A DNA stretch of 52,821 bases, taken from positions 1 through 52,821 of the forward strand of contig JALSJN010000060.1 of assembly GCA_026989335.1 (NCBI GenBank), read 5' to 3'. A program made the position numbers and the translations under genes. Below the pieces are notes generated by a model. The model was not told where the DNA came from. It made no database searches and saw only the letters and a program-made list of their open reading frames with translations. The stretch comes from Thiotrichaceae bacterium (GTDB lineage Bacteria > Pseudomonadota > Gammaproteobacteria > Thiotrichales > Thiotrichaceae). This document shows positions 34,867 through 43,611 of this stretch, piece by piece; positions within the stretch are counted from its first letter, which is position 1; every line of letters starts with the position of its first letter.

Positions 34867-35421
34867 ATGAAAAAAAAGCCAACTATACACAAGACAAAAA
34901 TTGTTGCCAGTAGCCAATTAATAAATATAGAAGCAGTTGATTTGGAATTTTCAAACGGCGAAAAGCGTGTTTATGAGCGCATAGCGAGCCGTGGTGATGG
35001 TGCAGTCTTAATTATACCGATTCGGGGAAATAGTAGCGGTGATGAAATCTTGCTGATTCGTGAATATTGTGTGGGAACAGAGCGTTATGAACTAGGTTTC
35101 CCCAAAGGGAAAGTAGAAACGGGTGAAGAAGTACTTCAAGCCGCCAACCGTGAAATCATGGAAGAAGTTGGTTATCAGGCAGAAAAGCTTACTTTGCTTA
35201 AAAAGCTTAGCCTTGCACCGAGTTATATGGGGCATCTTACACATATTGTTCTTGCTGAAAGCTTGAGTGAGCGCCGCGAAGAAGGCGATGAGCCAGAGAC
35301 GCTAGAAGTAGTACCATGGAAAATCAGTGAGGTAGATGCCTTACTTGAGCGTGATGACTTTGCGGAAGGGCGCAGTGTTGCTGCTTTGTATTTAATGAAG
35401 CACCACTTGGATTTATTATAA
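34867..35421 (+). CDS. nudE: ADP compounds hydrolase NudE
   Basis: This 184-residue Nudix hydrolase has the complete Nudix box at about 81-103 (GKVETGEEVLQAANREIMEEVG). The ELGFPKGKVE start and the length fit NudE, which hydrolyses NADH, ADP-ribose and diadenosine polyphosphates. It is divergent from yrfG with 41 bp between starts, as in related gammaproteobacteria. The ribosome site is not obvious. Confidence 0.93.
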   Translation: MKKKPTIHKTKIVASSQLINIEAVDLEFSNGEKRVYERIASRGDGAVLIIPIRGNSSGDEILLIREYCVGTERYELGFPKGKVETGEEVLQAANREIMEEVGYQAEKLTLLKKLSLAPSYMGHLTHIVLAESLSERREEGDEPETLEVVPWKISEVDALLERDDFAEGRSVAALYLMKHHLDLL

Positions 35422-35525
35422 TAAAGTCCACGAAAGTCACGAAAAAAACGATAACCTAATCAGACCTATTAACGTCTGACTTTTAGATACTTTATTCATT
35501 TTTTAGGTTGTGTGTCAGCCTCATT

Positions 35526-35544
35526 ATAACATCTACTATGTTAT
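35526..35544. promoter_or_regulatory. Inverted repeat upstream of ybgC-tol-pal
   Basis: ATAACAT and ATGTTAT form a perfect 7 bp inverted repeat with a 5 bp spacer, ending 9 bp before the ybgC start. The location, at the head of a large operon, suggests an operator overlapping the promoter or leader. I cannot name a regulator. Confidence 0.35.
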
Positions 35545-35553
35545 GATTGCTTA

Positions 35554-36015
35554 ATGATTAAGCAACCTGACAAATCACAGAAAACTTCGCATCAAACTTT
35601 TATATTGCCTGTTCGTGTGTACTATGAAGACACTGATGCGGGTGGCGTTGTTTATCATTCGAACTATATTAATTTTTTCGAGCGAGCCCGTACAGAGTGG
35701 CTTCGTCAATTGGGCTATGAGCTTGATGAATTAGCTAAAACTGAGCAATTAATTTTTGTAGTAAAAGCGTTAAGCTGTGAGTATTTACGTCCAGCAAAAT
35801 TTAATGACGAACTTTTTGTCTCTGCAGAAATCATACAGCTAGGGAAAACCAGCATACAGTTTGAACAAAAAGTAATGCGGGCTTCGAAAGGCGCAGAAAC
35901 AGAATGTGAAATATTAGCAAAGGGGCAGGTTACTGTCGTTAGTGTTCATGCGACTAAATTTAAGCCTACGCGCTTACCTGAACAAGTTATGGAGAGTATA
36001 AAAAGTGTTATCTGA
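35554..36015 (+). CDS. ybgC: Acyl-CoA thioesterase YbgC (tol-pal system-associated)
   Basis: The 153-residue hotdog-fold protein has VRVYYEDTDAGGVVYHSNYINFFERARTEWL, with the catalytic D28 and H35 region of the YbgC group. It hydrolyses short acyl-CoAs or acyl-ACP and is almost always the first gene of the tol-pal operon. Its end overlaps tolQ by 11 nt. There is no strong ribosome site in front of the ATG. Confidence 0.94.
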   Translation: MIKQPDKSQKTSHQTFILPVRVYYEDTDAGGVVYHSNYINFFERARTEWLRQLGYELDELAKTEQLIFVVKALSCEYLRPAKFNDELFVSAEIIQLGKTSIQFEQKVMRASKGAETECEILAKGQVTVVSVHATKFKPTRLPEQVMESIKSVI

Positions 36016-36697
36016 AAAAATGTCCATCGTAAATTTGATTATTGAAGCAAGCCTTGTCGTAAAAATTGTTATGGTTATTTTATTACTTGCCTCCATCGCA
36101 TCATGGGTACTTATTTTTATAAAAAGCGGGCAGATCAATAAAGCCTTAAATAAACTGAATAAGTTTGAAGACAGCTTTTGGAGTGGAATCTCACTGAATA
36201 AACTCTATGCTGACCTCTCTCAGCGTCAAGATCGCGAAGGTATGGCAGCGATATTTTTTAACGGTTATCACGAATATGCGCGTCTTAACAAAGGTGCAAC
36301 TCCGCGCAGATTACCTGTTGTTGATACTGCGATGCGAGCAATGCGGGTGGCTGAAACGCGTGAAATTGATAAGCTCGAACAAAACCTCAGTTTCCTTGCT
36401 ACCGTAGGTTCGACCAGCCCGTATGTGGGTTTATTTGGCACTGTATGGGGTATCATGAATTCATTTTTATCTTTGGGTCAGATGCACTCTGCGACGCTTT
36501 CAGTCGTCGCACCCGGAATAGCCGAGGCACTGATTGCAACCGCGATTGGTTTATTTGCGGCGATACCTGCCGTCATTGCCTATAACCGCTTTACCGATAA
36601 AGTTGACCGTGTGGCGGTACGTTATGAAAATTTCAGAGAAGAATTCACTACCTTGTTAGAGCGCCAAGCGATCATTAATAATGAGGAGAAAGCCTAA
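36005..36697 (+). CDS. tolQ: Tol-Pal system inner membrane protein TolQ
   Basis: The 230-residue protein has three membrane helices: about 15-38, then two in the second half. The FLATVGSTSPYVGLFGTVWGIM stretch and the IAEALIATAIGLFAAIPAVIAYN helix are the ExbB/TolQ signature. With TolR it forms the proton-driven motor that energises TolA. A GTG start at 36005 has a GGAG site 8 nt upstream, better than the ATG at 36020. Its stop overlaps the tolR start (TAATG). Confidence 0.95.
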   Translation: MLSEKMSIVNLIIEASLVVKIVMVILLLASIASWVLIFIKSGQINKALNKLNKFEDSFWSGISLNKLYADLSQRQDREGMAAIFFNGYHEYARLNKGATPRRLPVVDTAMRAMRVAETREIDKLEQNLSFLATVGSTSPYVGLFGTVWGIMNSFLSLGQMHSATLSVVAPGIAEALIATAIGLFAAIPAVIAYNRFTDKVDRVAVRYENFREEFTTLLERQAIINNEEKA

Positions 36698-37125
36698 TGT
36701 CACGCCGCTGTAAAAAACGTAGGTTGATGGCGGAAATGAATGTCGTGCCTTATATCGACGTCATGTTAGTGCTGCTGGTGATCTTTATGGTTACCGCACC
36801 GATGATACAATCAGGCGTACAAATCGACTTGCCCGAAGCCAATGCTAACCCTCTGGAAACCAAAAATGATGAGCCACCTCTCATTATTAATATAAACCAA
36901 GCAGGTGATATTAGTATTGATGATAAAGGCGAAACAAGTGAGTTACAAAGCACTGCAGATATTACTCAGCAACTTACGGGCTTGCTCGGTAAAGAGGGCA
37001 AGCGTCCTGTTTATATTAGTGCAGACAGCCAAATATCATACAATATTGTGTTACGAGCGATGGTTGCGGCGCAACAAGCAGGCGCTAAGAAAATTGGTTT
37101 AAAAGCCGACCCGGAAGCAAATTAA
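36697..37125 (+). CDS. tolR: Tol-Pal system protein TolR
   Basis: This 142-residue protein has one N-terminal membrane helix holding the essential aspartate (MNVVPYIDVMLVLLVIFMV). A periplasmic domain follows, including the D-x-Q-x3-Y-type pattern near ISADSQISYNIVLRAM. It is the peptidoglycan-interacting partner of TolQ. Start and stop positions couple it to tolQ and leave a short 19 nt gap to tolA. Confidence 0.95.
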   Translation: MSRRCKKRRLMAEMNVVPYIDVMLVLLVIFMVTAPMIQSGVQIDLPEANANPLETKNDEPPLIININQAGDISIDDKGETSELQSTADITQQLTGLLGKEGKRPVYISADSQISYNIVLRAMVAAQQAGAKKIGLKADPEAN

Positions 37126-37144
37126 ATCTTGGTTAATACAGCTC

Positions 37145-38635
37145 ATGATTAAAACCTTCTTAAAACATCCCAAAGCAATAACAGGCGCAATACTCTTGCA
37201 TCTTATTATTATTGCGTTATTTGTGGCGGGTTTTGATTGGGCTGATAAACCCAAAGAGGCGGAGGGTGGAATTCCTATAGTGCTAATTTCTGCAGAGTCG
37301 TTAGACGTTGTCAGCAACTCAATAGCCAAAGAAAACAATGGTGACCCAAGCAAAGAAGTGAAAGAAATTTTAGAAGATGAACAGGAAAAGCCTCCAGAAA
37401 TTAATAAGAAGAAGGCCGCCGCTTTGGCAGCACTAAAACTAAAGAAAGAAACTGAAAAAAAATTATCAGAAAAACGACGTAAACTAAAGCTCAAAGAAAA
37501 AAAAGAGGCGAAGAAAAGAGCTGAGAGAAAGGCAGAGCGTCTAGCAAAAATAGAAAAAAGAAAAGAGGCAAAAGCAAGGCAGACTGCAGAACTAAAAAAA
37601 CAACAGGAAGCGGAGAAAAAAGAGCAAGCTGAGATAGAAAAAAAGCAACAAAAAGAAAGGGATGAGAAGGTTGCTAAAGAAAAATCTGATGCTGAAGAAG
37701 AATTAAAGCGGGAGCAAGCAGAAACCGAGGCACTTGCAGAGAAAGAAAAAGAAGCTGAAAAAGAAAAGTTAGCACTAGCTGAAAAGGAAGCAGAGAAAAA
37801 GGTAGCACGTAAAAAAGCTAAACAAGAGGCGAAAGAGAAAGAACAGGCTGAAGAGGAAGAAAAAGCTAAGAAGGCACGTATAGCTAGAAAAGAGCGTGAG
37901 GCAGAAAAAGCAGCCGAAGCTAAAAAGAACGCTGAAGCCAAAGAAAAAGCTGAGAAAGAAGCGAAACGAAAAGCGCGTAAGAAAGCTAAAAAGAAAGCAG
38001 CAGAAAAAGCGGCAAAGGAAAAAGAGGCGGCTGAAGCTGAAGAAAAATCTAAAGTAGAAGAAGCTGCGAAAGCGAAAGAAAAGGCTCAGGAAGCAGCAAA
38101 AAAAGAAGCCCAGGCCAAAGCTGCCCAAGAAAAAGCAAGGGAGGCAGCAGCAAAAGAAGCGGCTGAAAATGCTGCAAACGAGAAAGCCGAAAAAGAAGCC
38201 GCTGAAAAGTTAGCGGTCAAAAAAGCAGAATATCAGCGTAAATGGAAAGAAGCGCAAGAGAAGAAAAAGGCCGCAGCAGCGGTGGCTGAAGCCAAAAAAA
38301 TATCGGATGCGAAAGCCGGAGCAGAAAGAAAGTTACTTGAAAAGGCTAAAGGAGGTGCGCTAAATTCCTGGGGCGGACAAGTTGTAAAGCATATTAAGAG
38401 ACATTGGCATAAGCCATCTGACAGTCAAGGTAGTAAAGGTAGAGTAGAGTTTACCGTTTCTGGCAGTGGTTTTATTTCAGGCTCAGTGAAAGTATCTTCT
38501 TGTACAGGAACTCCGGGGTTTTGTGCTTCAATTAAAGAGGCTGTGATGCGTTCAGAGCCATTACCAGTGCCACCTAGCAAGTACCGCTTTAGTAAAGGTG
38601 AAAGAACAATTGGTTTTACTTTTAAAATTAACTGA
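37145..38635 (+). CDS. tolA: Tol-Pal system protein TolA
   Basis: The 496-residue protein has an N-terminal membrane helix (about 13-31) with the SH-like LHLIIIALFVAGF segment. A very long Lys/Glu/Ala-rich helical domain (about 75-395) spans the periplasm. The C-terminal domain III (about 400-496) includes GGQVVKHIKRHWHKPSDSQG and a Cys pair (SCTGTPGFC). It links the TolQR motor to TolB-Pal at the outer membrane. At 496 residues it is longer than E. coli TolA (421). The mirrored frames on the other strand are low-complexity shadows. Confidence 0.96.
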   Translation: MIKTFLKHPKAITGAILLHLIIIALFVAGFDWADKPKEAEGGIPIVLISAESLDVVSNSIAKENNGDPSKEVKEILEDEQEKPPEINKKKAAALAALKLKKETEKKLSEKRRKLKLKEKKEAKKRAERKAERLAKIEKRKEAKARQTAELKKQQEAEKKEQAEIEKKQQKERDEKVAKEKSDAEEELKREQAETEALAEKEKEAEKEKLALAEKEAEKKVARKKAKQEAKEKEQAEEEEKAKKARIARKEREAEKAAEAKKNAEAKEKAEKEAKRKARKKAKKKAAEKAAKEKEAAEAEEKSKVEEAAKAKEKAQEAAKKEAQAKAAQEKAREAAAKEAAENAANEKAEKEAAEKLAVKKAEYQRKWKEAQEKKKAAAAVAEAKKISDAKAGAERKLLEKAKGGALNSWGGQVVKHIKRHWHKPSDSQGSKGRVEFTVSGSGFISGSVKVSSCTGTPGFCASIKEAVMRSEPLPVPPSKYRFSKGERTIGFTFKIN

Positions 38636-38712
38636 ACTATTCGAATGAATAGTGACTAATTAAAAGTGTATGATTTTTACCACAACTTTTTTATTAAGAT
38701 AAAATAAGCATT

Positions 38713-39945
38713 ATGATTAAAGCATTTTTATTATCAGCCTTATTGTTAGTACCTACGTTAGGCTTTTCTTTAGAGTTGAGCTTAGAAGAGACTGATGACA
38801 GCATACCAATCACAATCATGCCAATCTCAGGTAAAGCCAGTGGGATTATTGAGGCTGATTTAAAACGCAGTGGTCGCTTAAAAATTATTAGTCATTCAAA
38901 AATTACAGGGCTAACGCCGTTTGGTGGGTCAATAGCCGGTATTAATAAGTTTTCAGATATTACTGACTACATTGTTCGGGGTAAAATAAGTAAAGAAGGG
39001 TCTTTAGCGATTGAAGTTATTAGTACCTCAGATGCGGCTGTAACCCGTTTTAATATTCCCGAAAATAAACGAGCACGCCGTGTAGCGCATCAAGCTGCGG
39101 ATAAAATTTATCAAAAAATTACCCGTATCAGGGGCGCTTTTGATACACGGATTGCGTATGTAGTGGTGACCAATAAGGCCAGTCCGAATCGACAATTTCG
39201 TTTAATGATTTCAGATGCTGATGGGTATAACCCTCAAACAATTCTTACTTCAAAAGAACCCGTTATGTCACCGGAGTGGTCACCCAATGGCAGGGTATTG
39301 GCCTATGTTTCTTTTGAAGGGGGTGAATCAGCTATTTATATGCAAAATATTTTCTCTGGTGAGAAGGTCATGGTTTCAGGTAGGCGGGGTATTAATGGCG
39401 CTCCGGCATGGTCGCCCGATGGAAAACGCATGGCGATGAATTTGTCTATTGATGGGAACTCAGAAATTTATACGGTTAATTTAGAATCAGGGCAGTTAAC
39501 GCAGGTAACTAAGTCAGATGCAATTGATACTGAGCCGGTTTGGAGCGGCACTAATTCTATTATCTTTACCTCAAACCGAGGGGGGAGCCCGCAACTTTAT
39601 CAAATTCCTGCTGGCGGTGGTAAGGCACGCCGATTAACCTTTAATGATAGTTATAATAGTGCGGCGGATGTTGCCAATAATATAATCACGTTTGTAACAG
39701 GTCAGCGGGGTGCATTTCATATTGCCCTTAAAACATTAGGCGGTACAGACAAAGTGATTTTATCTAACGGGCGTTTAGACGAGTCACCCTCCGTCTCACC
39801 CAATGGAGCTATGGTGGCTTACGTAACAAAAAAGGGCAACCAAAATAGATTATCTGTCGTTAGTGATAACGGCAGAGCTCGGCAATTTTTATCAGCGCCT
39901 GCAGGAGATATAAGAGAACCTGCATGGTCGCCATATTTACGTTAG
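38713..39945 (+). CDS. tolB: Tol-Pal system periplasmic protein TolB
   Basis: The 410-residue protein has a signal peptide (about 1-19, ending GFS), an N-terminal domain with ITIMPISGKASGIIEADLKRSGRLKI, and a six-bladed beta propeller. The propeller repeats show as PVMSPEWSPNGRVLAYVSFE, PAWSPDGKRMAM and SPSVSPNGAMVAYVT. It binds Pal and TolA. It starts 77 bp after tolA; pal follows 43 bp later. Confidence 0.96.
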   Translation: MIKAFLLSALLLVPTLGFSLELSLEETDDSIPITIMPISGKASGIIEADLKRSGRLKIISHSKITGLTPFGGSIAGINKFSDITDYIVRGKISKEGSLAIEVISTSDAAVTRFNIPENKRARRVAHQAADKIYQKITRIRGAFDTRIAYVVVTNKASPNRQFRLMISDADGYNPQTILTSKEPVMSPEWSPNGRVLAYVSFEGGESAIYMQNIFSGEKVMVSGRRGINGAPAWSPDGKRMAMNLSIDGNSEIYTVNLESGQLTQVTKSDAIDTEPVWSGTNSIIFTSNRGGSPQLYQIPAGGGKARRLTFNDSYNSAADVANNIITFVTGQRGAFHIALKTLGGTDKVILSNGRLDESPSVSPNGAMVAYVTKKGNQNRLSVVSDNGRARQFLSAPAGDIREPAWSPYLR

Positions 39946-39988
39946 AATAACAATATTGAACAATATTTAAGCAAAGGGATTATTAACA

Positions 39989-40639
39989 ATGAATTTAAAC
40001 ATAAAACTTATCATACCAATGTCCATTGGATTTCTCATTCTGGCAGGCTGTAGCCAGCAAGTCCAAAATGACCCTAATGCTGGAGTTGCAGTGAGCTCGG
40101 GTGGAACAACAATAAATAGCTCAGGTTCAGGGGCTAATCGTGGTTCGAAAAAAAGTAATGTAAAAAGTGCTGCGGAATCAAACGTTCGGAACAAGAAGAA
40201 CCGCGGCGGTACAGGAAGACGCGGCGGTGGAAGTGCTGCAAACATGAACCGCGCAGATGGCAGTGATTTAACACTGTCTGGTTTGAAAGATCCGAATAAT
40301 TTACTTTCACAACGCATCATATATTTTGACTATGATAAAGCGGCAATCCGGCCTGAATTTATGGTGGTGATCAACACCCATGCAAAACTGGCTGCAAAGT
40401 TTCCACAGTTAAGAATGCGTTTAGAGGGGCATGCGGATGAGCGTGGTTCACGTGAATATAACGTGGCACTTTCTGAAAATCGTGCTAAGTCAGTAAAACG
40501 TATCATGGGCACACAGGGTGCAAGAGCAAGTCAGATTCGTACCATAGGTTATGGTGAAGAAGTGCCAATTGTTGCAGGAAAGGGCGAGCGTTCGTGGCAG
40601 AAGAACCGTCGTGTTGAGATTAAGTACGATAAGTACTAA
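39989..40639 (+). CDS. pal: Peptidoglycan-associated lipoprotein Pal
   Basis: The 216-residue lipoprotein has lipobox LAGC at Cys21. A long Ser/Gly/Lys/Arg-rich linker (about 30-95) holds GGTGRRGGGS-type stretches. The C-terminal OmpA-like domain (about 105-216) has YFDYDKAAIRPEF, then LEGHADERGSREYN and LSENRAKSVKRIM. It anchors the outer membrane to peptidoglycan and is the TolB partner. The linker is longer and more basic than in E. coli Pal (173 residues). Confidence 0.95.
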   Translation: MNLNIKLIIPMSIGFLILAGCSQQVQNDPNAGVAVSSGGTTINSSGSGANRGSKKSNVKSAAESNVRNKKNRGGTGRRGGGSAANMNRADGSDLTLSGLKDPNNLLSQRIIYFDYDKAAIRPEFMVVINTHAKLAAKFPQLRMRLEGHADERGSREYNVALSENRAKSVKRIMGTQGARASQIRTIGYGEEVPIVAGKGERSWQKNRRVEIKYDKY

Positions 40640-40648
40640 AATGGTTAA

Positions 40649-40684
40649 AAACTACCCAGTACTATTTGGTGTTGGGTAATTTTA
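40649..40684 (+). terminator. Hairpin between pal and cpoB
   Basis: ACTACCCA and TGGGTAAT-type arms (40651-40658 and 40673-40680 region) pair around a 14 nt loop and are followed by a short T run. It could attenuate transcription or mark a processing site between pal and cpoB. Confidence 0.4.
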
Positions 40685-40709
40685 AGGGCATTTATAGAAA
40701 GGGGAAACC

Positions 40710-41543
40710 ATGTATTCAATTCGAGCGGGGCTATTAGTCAGCGTACTTTGCTTATTTTCAACAGCTCAGGCAGAAGTTAGCCCTGAATCTATTGTTGATA
40801 TTTTTAATCGCTTGGATAAGCTTGAAAGCCAGTCACGAGAGTTACGTGGCAGTAATGAAGAGCTTAAAAACGAGCTTCAACAACTTAAAAAATCACAGAA
40901 ACAAGGTTTTTTGAATATTGATGAACAGATTGAAGCACTGGGTTCATCGTCATCTGTTGCAAAAATGGGTGCTAAAAATAAGCCTGTAGTGCAAAATAAT
41001 GAAACCCCAGTAGCTAAGGCTCCAGAAGTGAAAAAGATGGCGCCTGCTGTTGTTACTAAAGCACCTGAAAATCCAACTGCTTCAGTCAAGCCAGCTCAGG
41101 CTGCTCAACAACCCAATGCAACAAAAGTAGCCAATAATAAAATTAGACAGCCGACACGTTATGAAAAAGAAACCTATAAAGCAGCGTTTAATAAAATTAA
41201 AGTATCGCCATCTGCCGCCACTAGAGCATTCAAAGAATATATAAAAATGCAACCCAATAGCCCGCTATCGGCAAATTCGCAATATTGGATAGGCGAGATT
41301 ATGTACTCACATAACAACTATAAAGGGGCAGTACAAGAATTTATAAAGGTATTACAATCCTATAAATTTAGTGAAAAAGCACCTGATGCTGCAATCAAGT
41401 TAGGTTACAGTTTTTATGCGCTAAAAAAATGGGATTTAGCACGTCGCACTTTTGAAGATGTATTACGTTTTTTTCCTGAAAATAAAAATGTTGTAAATCT
41501 TGCCAAAAAACGTTTAGAGAAAATGAAAGAAAAAGGTAAGTAG
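40710..41543 (+). CDS. cpoB: Cell division coordinator CpoB (YbgF)
   Basis: The 277-residue protein has a signal peptide (about 1-22), a trimerising coiled coil (about 30-75; KLESQSRELRGSNEELKNELQQL), a Pro/Ala/Lys-rich linker (about 85-145) and TPR repeats (about 150-275; YKAAFNKIK, SQYWIGEIMYS, KKWDLARRTFEDVL). This is the CpoB/YbgF pattern. It coordinates peptidoglycan synthesis with outer-membrane constriction and regulates PBP1B with TolA. It has a GGGGAA ribosome site and is last in the tol-pal cluster. Confidence 0.94.
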   Translation: MYSIRAGLLVSVLCLFSTAQAEVSPESIVDIFNRLDKLESQSRELRGSNEELKNELQQLKKSQKQGFLNIDEQIEALGSSSSVAKMGAKNKPVVQNNETPVAKAPEVKKMAPAVVTKAPENPTASVKPAQAAQQPNATKVANNKIRQPTRYEKETYKAAFNKIKVSPSAATRAFKEYIKMQPNSPLSANSQYWIGEIMYSHNNYKGAVQEFIKVLQSYKFSEKAPDAAIKLGYSFYALKKWDLARRTFEDVLRFFPENKNVVNLAKKRLEKMKEKGK

Positions 41544-41568
41544 AGTTTTATTTGCCTTATACGATGCT

Positions 41569-42102
41569 TCAAGAGCTTTCTTTCGCTAAGTCTTTAATTG
41601 CTTTTGTTATTTCTTCAGAATCCCACTCAACGCCCCCATACAGTGTGTAACGAATTTTACCTTTGGTATCAATAACGAAGTTAGAAGGCGCGGCAAACAC
41701 ATTCCATGCTTGGACATTCTCTCCTTTTGAGTCCAGTAAAATAGTGAATTCAGGCTTCACCGCATCAACAAATTTTTGCACTTCTGCCTTTGTTTCCCCC
41801 ATATTAACGGCAATAATTTTAAAGGGCACTTTGTCCGCTTCTAGTTTTTTGATTAACTTGTTCATCGATGGCATTTCTACACGGCAAGGTGTGCAATAAG
41901 TTGCCCAAAATTGTACTAGTACCACCTTTCCTAGTTCATCTTTTAAGTCTAAGGATTTACCATCAAGGGTTTCTAATTTGAGAGAGGGTGTTTTTATTTC
42001 ACTTTCAACTTTCTTGAGCTCCGCAGCATTTAGGCTACTAAGTGAATAAATGCTCAACAGTGATGCGAGCAGAACCTTTTTTATAGATATAGATACTTTC
42101 AT
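41569..42102 (-). CDS. TlpA-like periplasmic thiol-disulfide protein
   Basis: The 177-residue protein has a signal peptide (about 1-27, ending NAA) and a TlpA/ResA-like thioredoxin domain. The redox motif is WATYC70-T-P-C73. The cis-Pro region is in FAAPSNFVID. It reduces or oxidises periplasmic disulfides, perhaps for apocytochrome c maturation. It overlaps the upstream hydrolase-like gene by 4 nt (ATGA). Similar thioredoxins (SoxW-like) accompany sox genes, but the sox cluster here is 28 kb away. Confidence 0.88.
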   Translation of the reverse strand: MKVSISIKKVLLASLLSIYSLSSLNAAELKKVESEIKTPSLKLETLDGKSLDLKDELGKVVLVQFWATYCTPCRVEMPSMNKLIKKLEADKVPFKIIAVNMGETKAEVQKFVDAVKPEFTILLDSKGENVQAWNVFAAPSNFVIDTKGKIRYTLYGGVEWDSEEITKAIKDLAKESS

Positions 42103-42875
42103 TGGTGTGCCTTCCCTAGGTAAAATAAACTTGCTTTAATTAACCCTGACATTTGTGAAGTCACAAGGTCTTCAGGTACGTTAGGATCGTTGCGTTTAAA
42201 GAAATAGCCTCGTACATCAGGAATTAATTTTGCGTAAACTGTACTACCGCCTTTTTTAAGTGCATGTGTTAAGTGTTGAATTCCCCAACGGTTAGGTGTT
42301 CGCTCACCTTCTAAGACCATGATAGGAAGTTTTGTTTTTCCGACAATATCTTGGTAGTTTGGGGCTTTACCTGGCTCTGGTTTGGTTTTATTAAGCCGAG
42401 GAAACATTAAAATGGCACCACCAAGTTGTTTGTCTTTATGAGTTGACTCCCACGTTTGGGCTGCTCGTAGAATCAATTCAGTATCTGGACCGCTGGCAAC
42501 TAAGTAGATATTTTTATTGGTTTTTTGGGCCTCTTCGATAATTTTTATCAGTGAGTCAGTGGGAATATCGCTTAAACTGCTACGAACTTTAGGTAGCATA
42601 TAAGCTGATAGCATATCAGGCATCCAAACTTCAACTCCATCTTTAGCTAATGCCTTAGAGGTTTCCTCTTCTGCTTTGCTCGAGCCTTGGTCGCAAGCAA
42701 AGCCAATTAAAAGCTTGTCTCCTTTGGCAGAAAAAATACGAATATCAATATCTGTAGAATTAGCCATTTCAATTGTTTTAACTTCGTCAGCTGCAAATAG
42801 ATTGGAACTGAGGAATAGAAAGAATAAGCCTACTGTTATTAGTTTTTGAAGATAATAGGGTGAAGTTTGACTCAT
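42099..42875 (-). CDS. Exported alpha/beta-hydrolase-like protein, unknown function
   Basis: This 258-residue protein has a signal peptide (about 1-28, ending LFA). The rest is compatible with an alpha/beta-hydrolase fold: KLLIGFACDQGS at the first strand-loop, VWMPDMLSAY and NIYLVASGPDTEL at the nucleophile elbow position. A GxSxG is absent; the Ser in VASGP lacks flanking glycines. LPIMVLEGERT would hold a late Asp/Glu, but no clear catalytic His is placed. It may be a non-catalytic or divergent hydrolase. It is coupled to the TlpA gene and divergent from a diheme cytochrome c. Confidence 0.65.
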   Translation of the reverse strand: MSQTSPYYLQKLITVGLFFLFLSSNLFAADEVKTIEMANSTDIDIRIFSAKGDKLLIGFACDQGSSKAEEETSKALAKDGVEVWMPDMLSAYMLPKVRSSLSDIPTDSLIKIIEEAQKTNKNIYLVASGPDTELILRAAQTWESTHKDKQLGGAILMFPRLNKTKPEPGKAPNYQDIVGKTKLPIMVLEGERTPNRWGIQHLTHALKKGGSTVYAKLIPDVRGYFFKRNDPNVPEDLVTSQMSGLIKASLFYLGKAHQ

Positions 42876-42930
42876 ATCATGATCTCTTTAGAATATGACG
42901 TGAGTATAAGTATATAATGATATTATTATA

Positions 42931-42944
42931 TTGATATTGGTCAA
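42931..42944. promoter_or_regulatory. FNR-like site before the diheme cytochrome gene
   Basis: TTGATATTGGTCAA differs from the FNR consensus TTGAT-N4-ATCAA at one base. It lies 10 bp before the start codon and downstream of a TATAAT at 42913-42918, a position more consistent with repression than activation. Confidence 0.35.
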
Positions 42945-42954
42945 GTAGAATATT

Positions 42955-43596
42955 ATGAAGAGAATTAAATTATTTAGTACGTTGCTCTTGTTACAAGCTC
43001 TGAGCCCACTTTCTTATGCTGGAGAGGAGGTTGCAGAGGCAATAAAATTAACTCCCAATATAGAAAATGGTAAGAAAACCTATGAACTCTGTGCCTCGTG
43101 CCATGATGCGAGTGGTTGGGGGAAGGTTGATGGAAGTTTTCCCGTAATAGCGGGTCAACATCGGAGTGTTATCATTAAACAGCTTATTGATATTCGTGCG
43201 AGAAACCGGGAAAATCCCACGATGTTTCCTTTTTCAGGCAATGATGTTATAGGTGGTACACAGGGTTTAGCTGATATTGCTGCCTATGTTTCTCAATTGC
43301 CTAAAACAACGAATATTGGAAAAGGTGATGGAAAACAATTAAGTAAGGGCGAGGCTTTATTTAAAGAGAAGTGTGTAACATGTCACGGAAAAACAGGGCA
43401 GGGAGACTCTGATAGTTTTTTCCCTCGCATTCAAGGGCAGCATTACAGTTACCTTTTAAGACAATTACAATGGATTCGTGATGGACGACGAAAAAATGCT
43501 AATCCAGCGATGTTGGCACTAATTAAAAACCTAGATGATAAAAGCTTAAACGCTATTGCTGATTATGTGTCTCGAATTAAAGCAGAGCAGAAGTAG
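42955..43596 (+). CDS. Periplasmic diheme cytochrome c (c4-like)
   Basis: The 213-residue protein has a signal peptide (about 1-22, ending SYA) and two cytochrome c domains. The first has C46-A-S-C49-H50 with M90 as possible ligand, the second C140-V-T-C143-H144. Both share FPxIxGQH-YxxxLRQL-type motifs typical of cytochrome c4. It likely carries electrons to a terminal oxidase. It is transcribed away from the TlpA/hydrolase-like pair and has an FNR-like site at its start. It ends 15 bp before convergent rodA. Confidence 0.9.
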   Translation: MKRIKLFSTLLLLQALSPLSYAGEEVAEAIKLTPNIENGKKTYELCASCHDASGWGKVDGSFPVIAGQHRSVIIKQLIDIRARNRENPTMFPFSGNDVIGGTQGLADIAAYVSQLPKTTNIGKGDGKQLSKGEALFKEKCVTCHGKTGQGDSDSFFPRIQGQHYSYLLRQLQWIRDGRRKNANPAMLALIKNLDDKSLNAIADYVSRIKAEQK

Positions 43597-43611
43597 CTCG
43601 TTTCCTAGATT

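Noticed and set aside
37099-37941. 280-codon open frame opposite tolA, Ser/Phe/Ala-rich
   Set aside because: It is the mirror of the Lys/Glu/Ala codons of TolA; low complexity, no start context, and antisense to a well-supported gene.
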